This document shows, one piece after another, positions 7,250-12,095 of a DNA stretch of 12,095 nt. The stretch comes from Egaibacter sp046050465 (GTDB taxonomy: Bacteria; Pseudomonadota; Gammaproteobacteria; Burkholderiales; Burkholderiaceae_C). A program made the position numbers and the translations under genes. The stretch spans positions 1-12,095 of the forward strand of contig JBJOPS010000051.1 of assembly GCA_046050465.1 (NCBI GenBank), given 5' to 3'. Within the stretch, counting starts at the first letter, position 1; each line of letters opens with the position of its first letter. A model generated the notes under the pieces. That model was given only the letters and a program-made list of their open reading frames with translations, made no database searches and was not told the DNA's origin.

Positions 7250-7358
7250 AACGGAGGGAGGGCCAAAGTAGTTTTATCGCTATAAAAATAATAGCAATAC
7301 ATCAATGTCGTCAAAATCTCACAGGGTCATGCACGAAAAATGACGGGTTTGGCGAGTG

Positions 7359-7382
7359 GTGTTGTATGGTACCTTGCAACAC
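7359..7382. repeat. Interrupted palindrome between the two tRNA genes
   Basis: Arms GTGTTG (7359-7364) and CAACAC (7377-7382) flank a central self-complementary GGTACC (7368-7373). It lies in the 233-bp gap between tRNA-Pro and tRNA-Arg, which holds no gene that I can support. It could be an operator-like site or a weak hairpin in a tRNA-Pro read-through transcript; nothing else in the sequence tells which. Confidence 0.4.
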
Positions 7383-7428
7383 TGTAGGAGACTGATGATC
7401 TATCCAAACGCGCCACGAACACAGGTAG

Positions 7429-7456
7429 AAAAAAAGGCCACGAAGCGGGCTTTTTT
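7429..7456 (-). terminator. Imperfect intrinsic terminator of tRNA-Pro
   Basis: On the minus strand, A6-GCCCGC-TTCG-TGGCC-T7 begins 12 bases after the tRNA-Pro CCA. The A and T runs pair and lead into a short GC stem with one bulge and a UUCG-containing loop, followed by the T run. The right arm looks degraded relative to the expected GCGGGC, so efficiency is uncertain. Confidence 0.5.
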
Positions 7457-7467
7457 GAAAAACTGAA

Positions 7468-7544
7468 TGGTCGGAGTACAAGGATTCGAACCTTGGACCC
7501 CCTGGTCCCAAACCAGGTGCGCTACCAGACTGCGCCACACTCCG
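7468..7544 (-). tRNA. tRNA-Pro (anticodon TGG)
   Basis: The minus strand folds as a 77-nt tRNA with encoded CCA. The acceptor stem CGGAGTG/TACTCCG begins with the C1-G72 pair typical of bacterial tRNA-Pro and has a final G-T pair; discriminator A and CCA follow. The D arm has GCGC on both sides. The anticodon arm CCTGG-TTTGGGA-CCAGG gives TGG. The T arm is CAAGG-TTCGAAT-CCTTG. A TAGAAT hexamer lies 10 bases upstream (7560-7555, minus). Confidence 0.96.
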
Positions 7545-7554
7545 ACAAGCAGCA

Positions 7555-7560
7555 ATTCTA
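7555..7560 (-). promoter_or_regulatory. Candidate -10 box of tRNA-Pro
   Basis: TAGAAT on the minus strand, 10 bases before the tRNA-Pro 5' end, in the divergent gap with aat. No clear -35 lies at the expected distance. Confidence 0.4.
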
Positions 7561-7615
7561 GCACCGTAACAGGCCCTTTTTCGGATTGACCTTGGCGTCA
7601 GCTAAAGTCATAAGG

Positions 7616-8380
7616 ATGTCATCTGCTTCTTTGCATTTTCCCTGGCTTGAACTGACAGCCCCTTTTCCGCCCCTGAGTCAAGCCTGTGGGCCAGATTCAG
7701 AGGCTCCCGGACTACTGGCAACCGGCGGGCAACTCGATATCAAAACATTGCTTGGCGCCTATTCTCAAGGTATTTTCCCCTGGTTCAACATCGGACAACC
7801 CATTCTTTGGTGGAGTCCAGACCCCCGGATGGTGTTAGATGTCAATAGTTTCCGTTTACATCGTTCATTGCGCAAAACCCTGCAGGCGTTCAGCAGCTCG
7901 CCCTTTTGCGAGATTCGTTTTGATTCTGATTTCAGGGCCATCATTCAAAGTTGCGCTTCGAGCCCCAGAAATGGACACCAAGGGACTTGGATTGTTCCGG
8001 CAATGGTTGACGCTTATATCGACATGCACCACGCAGGTTACGCGCATAGCGTGGAGACCTGGATAAGAGGGCAACTGGTTGGCGGACTATATTGCGTGTC
8101 TTTTGGTACAGCTATTTTTGGGGAGTCCATGTTCACCCGGATACCGGATGCCTCAAAAATTGCGTTGGCAGCGCTGGTCTGCTTTTGTCGACATCACCAC
8201 ATCGACTGGATAGACTGCCAGCAAAACACGCACCATCTTGCATCTCTCGGAGCACGAGAGATTGCACGGGCTGATTTTATTGACATCGTTGGCAAGGCTG
8301 CCCGCCGACAAGGCCCTCCGTGGCATTTTGACCCCTTGTACTGGAATGAAATCTTGCAGTGCCTGCGCATAAGCTCATAG
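7616..8380 (+). CDS. aat: Leucyl/phenylalanyl-tRNA--protein transferase
   Basis: A 254-residue protein of normal length for Aat. The enzyme moves Leu or Phe from its tRNA to the N-terminus of proteins beginning with Lys or Arg, marking them for ClpS/ClpAP degradation (N-end rule) in the cytoplasm. Conserved blocks in order are LLATGGQL (33-40), LLGAYSQGIFPWF (45-57), PILWWSPDPRMVL (62-74), GTWIVPAM (123-130), GGLYCVSFGTAIFGESMF (156-173) and IDCQQNTHHLASLGAREI (199-216); the last holds the conserved DCQ. The ATG at 7616 is chosen over the upstream TTG at 7586 because the family starts just before a (F/Y)PP motif. The ribosome site is poor (AAGG directly at the start). The gene is divergent from tRNA-Pro. 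Its codon use is less GC-rich than that of ybiB and cobA downstream. Confidence 0.95.
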   Translation: MSSASLHFPWLELTAPFPPLSQACGPDSEAPGLLATGGQLDIKTLLGAYSQGIFPWFNIGQPILWWSPDPRMVLDVNSFRLHRSLRKTLQAFSSSPFCEIRFDSDFRAIIQSCASSPRNGHQGTWIVPAMVDAYIDMHHAGYAHSVETWIRGQLVGGLYCVSFGTAIFGESMFTRIPDASKIALAALVCFCRHHHIDWIDCQQNTHHLASLGAREIARADFIDIVGKAARRQGPPWHFDPLYWNEILQCLRISS

Positions 8381-8428
8381 CCCCCGGTCATCAGCGTTCA
8401 CGGACAATTCAGGCATGGAGAAATTGAC

Positions 8429-9346
8429 GTGGGTATAGGCAAATACATCAAGGAAATCGGGCGTGGCAAGGAAGGCGCCCGGGCACTCACGCGCGAGCAG
8501 GCCACCGATCTGTTCGGCCAGGTGCTGGACGGTGCGGTGACCGATCTGGAAATTGGCGGCTTTTGCCTGGCCATGCGCATCAAGGGCGAAACGCCGCAGG
8601 AGATGGCGGGTTTTCTGGACGCCACCGATGCCCGTTTGAACAAAATCCCGGCGGGCGACAAGCCCGTGGTGGTCATCCCCAGCTACAACGGCGCACGCAA
8701 ATTGCCCGTGCTCACACCGCTGCTGGCGCTGCTGCTCGCACGTGAAGGCCTGCCCGTGCTGATTCACGGCACGGCGACCGAATCAACCCGTGTTTTCACG
8801 TCAAAAGTGCTTCTGGCCCTGGATATACCTGCGCGAACAGCTATTGAATCCATAGCACCCGGCCAACTGGCGTTTGCCCCGACCGAGCTGCTGTGCCCCG
8901 GCTTGCAGCGCCTGCTGGACGTGCGCCGTGTGGTCAATCTGCGCAACCCCGCGCACAGCCTGGTGAAGCTGATGAACCCCGTCGAGAGCACAAACGGGGG
9001 CAAAAGCCTGATCGTCAGCAGCTACACCCACCCTGAATACGCCGAGTCCATGGCGGCCACGTTTGAGCTGATGCAATCCAACGCCCTGCTGCTGCGCGGC
9101 ACCGAAGGCGAAGCCGTGGCTGATCCGCGGCGCACGCCGAAAATGCGTGCGTTCATTGCTGGCCAGCCCATCGACCTGCAGGAAGCGCAGACCGGCACAC
9201 TGGCCACACTGCCTGATATACCCACAACGATTGATGCCGACAGCACAGCGGCGTACATTCGGGCTGTGATGGCCGGTGACCAACCCGTACCCCCACCGAT
9301 TGCACAACAGGTGGTCCATATCTTGCAACTGGTTTCCCAACTATGA
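8429..9346 (+). CDS. ybiB: YbiB-family nucleic-acid-binding protein (glycosyltransferase family 3 fold)
   Basis: A 305-residue protein starting at GTG 8429. A GGAG site (8417-8420) stands 8 bases upstream, and the in-frame codons back to the aat stop contain no ATG, so GTG is the best start. Residues 1-70 form the helical-bundle domain of the anthranilate phosphoribosyltransferase fold (ALTREQATDLFGQVLDG, then LEIGGFCLAMRIKGET). The rest is the Rossmann-like domain, with IPSYNGARK, VLIHGTATES, PTELLCPGLQRLLDVRRVVNLRNPAHSLVKLMNP and SYTHPEYAESMA. E. coli YbiB is reported to have this fold but to bind DNA or RNA rather than act in tryptophan synthesis; transfer of that role here is by homology. 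The stop overlaps the cobA start as ATGA, so the two are coupled. Bases 8794-8856 are an antisense copy of the dispersed repeat, read in frame. Confidence 0.9.
   Translation: MGIGKYIKEIGRGKEGARALTREQATDLFGQVLDGAVTDLEIGGFCLAMRIKGETPQEMAGFLDATDARLNKIPAGDKPVVVIPSYNGARKLPVLTPLLALLLAREGLPVLIHGTATESTRVFTSKVLLALDIPARTAIESIAPGQLAFAPTELLCPGLQRLLDVRRVVNLRNPAHSLVKLMNPVESTNGGKSLIVSSYTHPEYAESMAATFELMQSNALLLRGTEGEAVADPRRTPKMRAFIAGQPIDLQEAQTGTLATLPDIPTTIDADSTAAYIRAVMAGDQPVPPPIAQQVVHILQLVSQL
8794..8856 (-). repeat. Dispersed repeat, copy B (antisense inside ybiB)
   Basis: Read on the minus strand, this 63-nt stretch aligns without gaps to the intergenic copy at 10257-10319 with 44 of 63 positions equal by my count. 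Shared blocks include ATTCAATAGCTG, TCGCGCA and AGGGC, then CACTTTTG against CATTTTTC and a final GTGAAA against TTGAAA. It is in frame within ybiB and encodes roughly FTSKVLLALDIPARTAIESI. Confidence 0.65.
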
Positions 9347-10197
9347 CGACCCACGACACTCCCTTCAGCGGCAAAGGCCAATGCACATTAGTGGCGAATG
9401 GGGAGCGCACCCATGTGGGTGCGGGCAAGTGCACCCTCGTGGGTGCGGGCCCGGGCGACCCCGAGCTGCTCACCATCAAGGCGCTCAAGGCCATTCAGGC
9501 CGCCACCGTGCTGCTGGTGGACGATCTGGTCAGCGACGACATCGTGGCCCACGCCGCACCCACGGCCCGCGTGGTGTATGTGGGCAAACGCGGCGGCTGC
9601 AAGTCCACACCGCAGGCCTTTATCGAGAAACTGATGATCATGGCCGCCAACGAAGGCGAAAACGTCGTGCGCCTCAAGGGCGGCGACCCCTTCATCTTTG
9701 GCCGCGGTGGCGAAGAGGTCGAGCACCTGCGCGCAGCGGGCATCCGCGTTGAGGTCATCAACGGCATCACGTCGGGCCTGGCAGCTGTCACCGCGCTGGG
9801 CGTGCCGCTGACGCACCGCGAACACGCGCACGGCGTGGTCTTTGTCACTGGCCACGCCAAACCCGGCCGGGACCTTGAAGGCGAAGGCGGTACAGACTGG
9901 AAACAGCTCGCCGCCACGGCCCACAGCGCCAAACTGACGCTGGTGATCTACATGGGCGTCAGTGGTGCACAGCGCATTCAGGACGAGTTGCTCAGCGGTT
10001 TGCCCGCCCACACACCCGTGGCCGTGATCCAGAGCGCCAGTCTGGCCCACCAGCGCCACGCTGTGACCACGCTGGGTAATCTGCACGCAATGGTGGTGCG
10101 CGAGCAACTGGCCAGCCCGTCCGTCATCGTGGTGGGTGATGTGCTGCAAGGCGTGGCCGCCCTGGCGCTGCCCGCGGCAGACCGGCGCACGGCCTGA
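9343..10197 (+). CDS. cobA: Uroporphyrinogen-III C-methyltransferase (SUMT)
   Basis: A 284-residue enzyme that methylates uroporphyrinogen III at C2 and C7 with SAM to give precorrin-2, the branch point to siroheme and cobalamin. Motifs in order are CTLVGAGPGDPELLT (30-44, SAM loop), VYVGKRGGCKS (78-88), VVRLKGGDPFIFGRGGEE (108-125), INGITSGLAA (139-148), GVPLTHRE (153-160) and FVTGH (167-171). It lacks the CysG dehydrogenase/ferrochelatase domain, so precorrin-2 oxidation must be done by another protein. The ATG overlaps the ybiB stop by four bases. The odd part is the N-terminus: residues 13-36 are three 8-residue units (QCTLVANG, ERTHVGAG, KCTLVGAG), the last being the normal beta-1 strand. 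In Burkholderiales ybiB and cobA often lie near nitrate assimilation genes, where siroheme is needed for nitrite reductase; none are present here. Confidence 0.95.
   Translation: MTTHDTPFSGKGQCTLVANGERTHVGAGKCTLVGAGPGDPELLTIKALKAIQAATVLLVDDLVSDDIVAHAAPTARVVYVGKRGGCKSTPQAFIEKLMIMAANEGENVVRLKGGDPFIFGRGGEEVEHLRAAGIRVEVINGITSGLAAVTALGVPLTHREHAHGVVFVTGHAKPGRDLEGEGGTDWKQLAATAHSAKLTLVIYMGVSGAQRIQDELLSGLPAHTPVAVIQSASLAHQRHAVTTLGNLHAMVVREQLASPSVIVVGDVLQGVAALALPAADRRTA
9379..9450 (+). repeat. 24-bp in-frame triplication in the cobA N-terminus
   Basis: Three consecutive 24-bp units (9379-9402, 9403-9426, 9427-9450). The last two share GCACCC-NN-GTGGGTGCGGGC and differ at two of those 20 positions; the first is more diverged. 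Within units two and three GCACCC and GGGTGC are complementary, so each can fold as a 6-bp hairpin (9407-9422 and 9431-9446). Confidence 0.8.
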
Positions 10198-10256
10198 GCG
10201 GTTAGAGTAGGCATCGGAGCCGCTGGCGGTAACACGTCAGCGGGTGCCCCTCATTT

Positions 10257-10319
10257 ACTATCAATTCAATAGCTGATCGCGCATATTCTGCGAGGGCTGG
10301 AGGCATTTTTCGTTTGAAA
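10257..10319 (+). repeat. Dispersed repeat, copy A (intergenic, carries the yhiN start region)
   Basis: This stretch between cobA and yhiN runs from ACTATCAATTCAATAGCTG through TCGCGCATATTCTGCG to AGGGCTGGAGGCATTTTTCG and ends with TTGAAA. It aligns without gaps to 8794-8856 and shares ATAGCTG, the spacing and CTGGAGGC with 10713-10769, both in opposite orientation. I recall closely similar short repeats scattered through Comamonadaceae genomes; this is from memory. It contains the GGAGG and TTG used by yhiN. Confidence 0.7.
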
Positions 10320-11555
10320 TTTGATGTCGTCATCATCGGCGCCGGAGCCGCAGGGCTTTTTTGCGCGGGCGTGGCCGGACAGCTGGGCCTGAAGGTTTTA
10401 TTGATCGACCACGGTGACAAGGTGGCCGAGAAAATCCGTATTTCTGGCGGTGGCCGCTGCAACTTCACCAATACCGGCACCACACCCGCCAATTTTCTGG
10501 GCGACAACCCGCACTTTTGCCGCTCGGCCCTCTCGCGGTACACGCCGCAGGATTTCATCGGTCTGCTGCAGCGATACAACATCCCCTTCCACGAAAAGCA
10601 CAAGGGCCAGCTATTTTGCGACCGATCGGCGGAGGACATCATCAACCTGCTGATGGCGGAATGCGACGTTGGCCGGGTCACCCGCTGGCAACCCTGCGCC
10701 GTCAAATCCATAGCCTTTTCGGCCTCCAGACCTCATGAACAGGGCGAAGGCAGCTATGAAATCAGTAGCGACCGGGGCGTTGTCAGCACCCGCTCCGTGG
10801 TGATTGCAACGGGCGGCCTGTCCATTCCCAAAATTGGCGCGACCGATTTTGGCTACCGCGTGGCCAGACAGTTCGGGCTGCGCATGGTGGAACCCCGCCC
10901 GGCTTTGGTACCACTCACGTTTGATGAAACCGCCTGGGCGCCCTACGCCCAACTGGCCGGGCTTTCCCTGCCGGTGCGCATCGGGACAGGCAGCAAGAAG
11001 GCCAAAGCAACGTTTCTGGAAGATTTGCTGTTCACCCACCGGGGTTTGAGTGGCCCCGGCGTCTTGCAGATTTCCAGCTATTGGCAGCCAAACACGCCTA
11101 TTTCACTCAATTTGGCACCTGATGCCAACATTTCTGAAAAATTGCTACAGGCCAAAGCCACATCCAAAAAACTGATTGCCAACGAACTGGCCAACCAGGT
11201 TCCCGCCCGTCTGGCTGACACCTGGGTCAAGCAGGATGCGACTGGTGGCCACAACTGGCAGCGCCCGATCAGTGAGGCCACAGACAAGGCACTGGCCGCA
11301 TTGGCCCAAACGCTGAGCCACTGGGAACTGACCCCGTCGGGTACCGAAGGCTACAAAAAGGCGGAGGTTACGGCTGGCGGCGTGGACACGCGAGACCTGT
11401 CCAGCCAGACGATGGAGTCAAAACAGCCGGGCCTGTATTTCATCGGCGAGGTGGTGGACGTGACCGGCTGGCTGGGCGGCTACAACTTTCAGTGGGCTTG
11501 GGCCAGTGCGTTTGCCTGTGCGAAGGGTTTGGCTGCAGCCCAAAAACCGCTATAA
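10314..11555 (+). CDS. yhiN: YhiN/BaiN-family FAD/NAD(P)-dependent oxidoreductase
   Basis: A 413-residue flavoprotein of the HI0933/YhiN/BaiN family. The start is TTG 10314, supported by GGAGG at 10299-10303 (10 bases upstream) and by the protein beginning MKFDVVIIGAGAAGLFCA, the Rossmann FAD-binding motif. Further blocks are KIRISGGGRCNFTNT (40-54, typical of this family), VVIATGGLSIPKIGATDFGYR, DLLFTHRGLSGPGVLQIS and the C-terminal FIGEVVDVTGWLGGYNFQWAWASAFACAKGLA (about 376-407), which completes the FAD site. The physiological substrate of most members is unknown; a gut relative takes part in bile-acid metabolism, which is not a safe inference here. The protein is slightly longer than most members, and residues 134-152 coincide with an antisense copy of the dispersed repeat (10713-10769). 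The stop codon TAA lies inside the rpsU -10 box. Confidence 0.92.
   Translation: MKFDVVIIGAGAAGLFCAGVAGQLGLKVLLIDHGDKVAEKIRISGGGRCNFTNTGTTPANFLGDNPHFCRSALSRYTPQDFIGLLQRYNIPFHEKHKGQLFCDRSAEDIINLLMAECDVGRVTRWQPCAVKSIAFSASRPHEQGEGSYEISSDRGVVSTRSVVIATGGLSIPKIGATDFGYRVARQFGLRMVEPRPALVPLTFDETAWAPYAQLAGLSLPVRIGTGSKKAKATFLEDLLFTHRGLSGPGVLQISSYWQPNTPISLNLAPDANISEKLLQAKATSKKLIANELANQVPARLADTWVKQDATGGHNWQRPISEATDKALAALAQTLSHWELTPSGTEGYKKAEVTAGGVDTRDLSSQTMESKQPGLYFIGEVVDVTGWLGGYNFQWAWASAFACAKGLAAAQKPL
10713..10769 (-). repeat. Dispersed repeat, copy C (antisense inside yhiN)
   Basis: On the minus strand the stretch reads GCTACTGATTTCATAGCTG, then 22 bases later CTGGAGGC and CGAAAAGGC. ATAGCTG and CTGGAGGC are at exactly the same spacing as in copy A (10257-10319). 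It is read through in frame by yhiN as a polar segment (from AFSASRPHEQGEG to SYEISS) between two strands. Confidence 0.6.
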
Positions 11556-11556
11556 T
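11529..11556 (+). promoter_or_regulatory. Promoter of rpsU, inside the end of yhiN
   Basis: TTGGCT (11529-11534, four of six to the -35 consensus), a 16-bp spacer and a perfect TATAAT (11551-11556). The TAA inside the -10 box is the stop codon of yhiN. Transcription would start near 11563 and give a leader of about 120 nt before rpsU. Confidence 0.75.
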
Positions 11557-11576
11557 TCGAGGCTTTGCTGGCAAAC

Positions 11577-11613
11577 CCCCGCTGCCTGATCAATTTTTAG
11601 CGGGGAACCCCGC
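11577..11613 (+). promoter_or_regulatory. rpsU leader with two mutually exclusive hairpins
   Basis: AGCGGGG (11599-11605) can pair with CCCCGCT upstream (11577-11583, seven pairs, 15-nt loop). Alternatively GCGGGG (11600-11605) can pair with CCCCGC just downstream (11608-11613, compact hairpin). The two structures compete for the same strand. The leader also holds GCCTGATC twice (11584-11591 and 11632-11639), the first copy inside the loop. A role in control of bS21 synthesis is inference. Confidence 0.45.
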
Positions 11614-11683
11614 GTGGAATGTTGTCAAACGGCCTGATCTTCCCTTTGATGCGACCCGCACATTTTCAGAAAACTTTGACGTC

Positions 11684-11896
11684 ATGACGACCATCCGTGT
11701 AAAAGAAAACGAACCCTTTGACGTGGCCCTGCGCCGCTTCAAGCGCACGATTGAAAAACTGGGCCTGCTGACCGACTTGCGCGCACGCGAGTTCTACGAA
11801 AAGCCAACGGCCGAGCGCAAGCGCAAGAAGGCAGCTGCCGTCAAGCGCAACTACAAGCGTATCCGCTCGATGCAGTTGCCCAAGAAGATGTACTGA
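11684..11896 (+). CDS. rpsU: 30S ribosomal protein bS21
   Basis: A 70-residue, strongly basic protein of exact family length. It starts MTTIRVKENEPFDVALRRFKR and has the S21 signature (the KRTIEKLGLLTDLRAREFYEKP region), with a Lys/Arg-rich C-terminal half ending in MQLPKKMY. bS21 sits on the 30S platform near the anti-Shine-Dalgarno end of 16S rRNA and helps initiation. The frame is open further upstream into yhiN, but ATG 11684 matches the family start exactly. There is no purine-rich Shine-Dalgarno ahead of it (the preceding bases are AACTTTGACGTC). It has its own promoter (11529-11556) and a terminator downstream; yqeY follows as in other members of the rpsU macromolecular-synthesis neighbourhood. 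Confidence 0.97.
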   Translation: MTTIRVKENEPFDVALRRFKRTIEKLGLLTDLRAREFYEKPTAERKRKKAAAVKRNYKRIRSMQLPKKMY

Positions 11897-11909
11897 TTTT
11901 TCAAATCAG
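11893..11909 (+). other. Small hairpin over the rpsU stop codon
   Basis: CTGATTT-TTC-AAATCAG is a perfect 7-bp inverted repeat with a 3-nt loop, and it includes the TGA stop. It has no U tract, so it is not a terminator by itself; it may protect the 3' end or be incidental. Confidence 0.5.
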
Positions 11910-11928
11910 CACAGCCTTCGCAGGCCAC

Positions 11929-11966
11929 AAAAAAGCTCGCCGGGGACGCTCAGGCGGGCTTTTTTT
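11929..11966 (+). terminator. Intrinsic terminator after rpsU
   Basis: AAAAAAGCTCGCC pairs with GGCGGGCTTTTTT through an 11-nt loop. Six A-T pairs lead into a seven-pair GC-rich stem with one T-G wobble, followed by a run of seven T (11960-11966). It lies 33 bases after the rpsU stop and ahead of yqeY. Confidence 0.9.
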
Positions 11967-12015
11967 ATTTCAGAACCCATTTTTCCAGAACACACTTTAA
12001 CGAGGAGTTCATCCC

Positions 12016-12095
12016 ATGGCACTCAAAGACCAGATCACCGAAGACATGAAAACCGCCATGCGCGCCAAGGACAGCGAGCGCCTGGGCACCATCCG
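12016..12095 (+). CDS. yqeY: YqeY / GatB-like domain protein (N-terminal fragment, cut by window edge)
   Basis: Only 26 complete codons are in the window: MALKDQITEDMKTAMRAKDSERLGTI. This matches the start of YqeY, a small (about 148-residue) helical protein related to the C-terminal tRNA-binding domain of the GatB amidotransferase subunit. The ATG at 12016 has a strong GAGGAG site 8 bases upstream (12002-12007). Its position after rpsU matches the rpsU-yqeY-dnaG-rpoD order seen in many bacteria, so dnaG is expected beyond the right edge. The function of YqeY is not well established. Confidence 0.88.
   Translation, partial: MALKDQITEDMKTAMRAKDSERLGTI

Noticed and set aside
7586..7614. TTGACC plus CATAAG at 17-bp spacing as a promoter of aat
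   Set aside because: The start of transcription would lie at or past the aat ATG at 7616, and the -10 match is poor.
9388..10149. Long minus-strand open frame opposite cobA
   Set aside because: High-GC codon bias of cobA keeps the opposite strand open; the translation is His/Gln/Ala-rich with no recognisable domain.
10220..10243. Inverted repeat CCGCTG/CAGCGG after cobA as a terminator
   Set aside because: The loop is 12 nt and there is no T run after the stem, so it does not qualify as an intrinsic terminator.

Overview
This window looks like ordinary chromosomal DNA from a betaproteobacterium, most likely Burkholderiales and probably Comamonadaceae (Rhodoferax/Polaromonas type). The assignment rests on protein flavour (TctC/Bug-type binding protein, RsuA, YbiB next to CobA, the rpsU-yqeY order) and on a dispersed intergenic repeat that I associate from memory with Comamonadaceae. 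No phage, CRISPR array, toxin-antitoxin pair, transposase or defence system is visible.

Layout. Positions 1-307 (minus): the N-terminal third of a 16S rRNA pseudouridine synthase (rsuA), cut by the window edge. 444-1181 (plus): a membrane-anchored protein of unknown function, distantly DUF2726-like. 1325-1744 (plus): a small exported protein with a His/Asp/Lys-rich tail. 1824-4785 (minus): tctC-tctB-tctA, a tripartite tricarboxylate transporter, with one-base TGATG overlaps at both junctions. 4881-6996 (plus): the divergent tctD-tctE two-component system that probably controls it. The 95-bp gap between tctC and tctD holds a tandem half-site repeat with 11-bp spacing, a good candidate TctD operator. 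6997-7615: two minus-strand tRNA genes, Arg(TCT) and Pro(TGG), with short tandem repeats, palindromes and an imperfect terminator around them. 7616-8380 (plus): aat, leucyl/phenylalanyl-tRNA-protein transferase. 8429-10197 (plus): ybiB-cobA, overlapping by ATGA. 10314-11555 (plus): a YhiN/BaiN-family flavoprotein. 11684-11896 (plus): rpsU (bS21), with a strong promoter inside the end of yhiN, a structured leader and a terminator. 12016-12095 (plus): the start of yqeY.

How the genes work together. TctDE and TctCBA form a self-contained sense-and-import unit for citrate or a related tricarboxylate. RsuA, Aat, the tRNAs, bS21 and YqeY serve translation and protein turnover. CobA makes precorrin-2 for siroheme or cobalamin.

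The most interesting signals are non-genic. A roughly 60-bp dispersed repeat occurs three times within about 2 kb: once between cobA and yhiN, where it contains yhiN's Shine-Dalgarno sequence and TTG start, and twice in antisense orientation inside coding sequences (ybiB and yhiN), where it is read through in frame. CobA carries an exact-period 24-bp triplication at its N-terminus that repeats the SAM-binding beta-1 strand. The rpsU leader can form two mutually exclusive hairpins and rpsU lacks a clear Shine-Dalgarno sequence. I see no convincing new multi-gene system.
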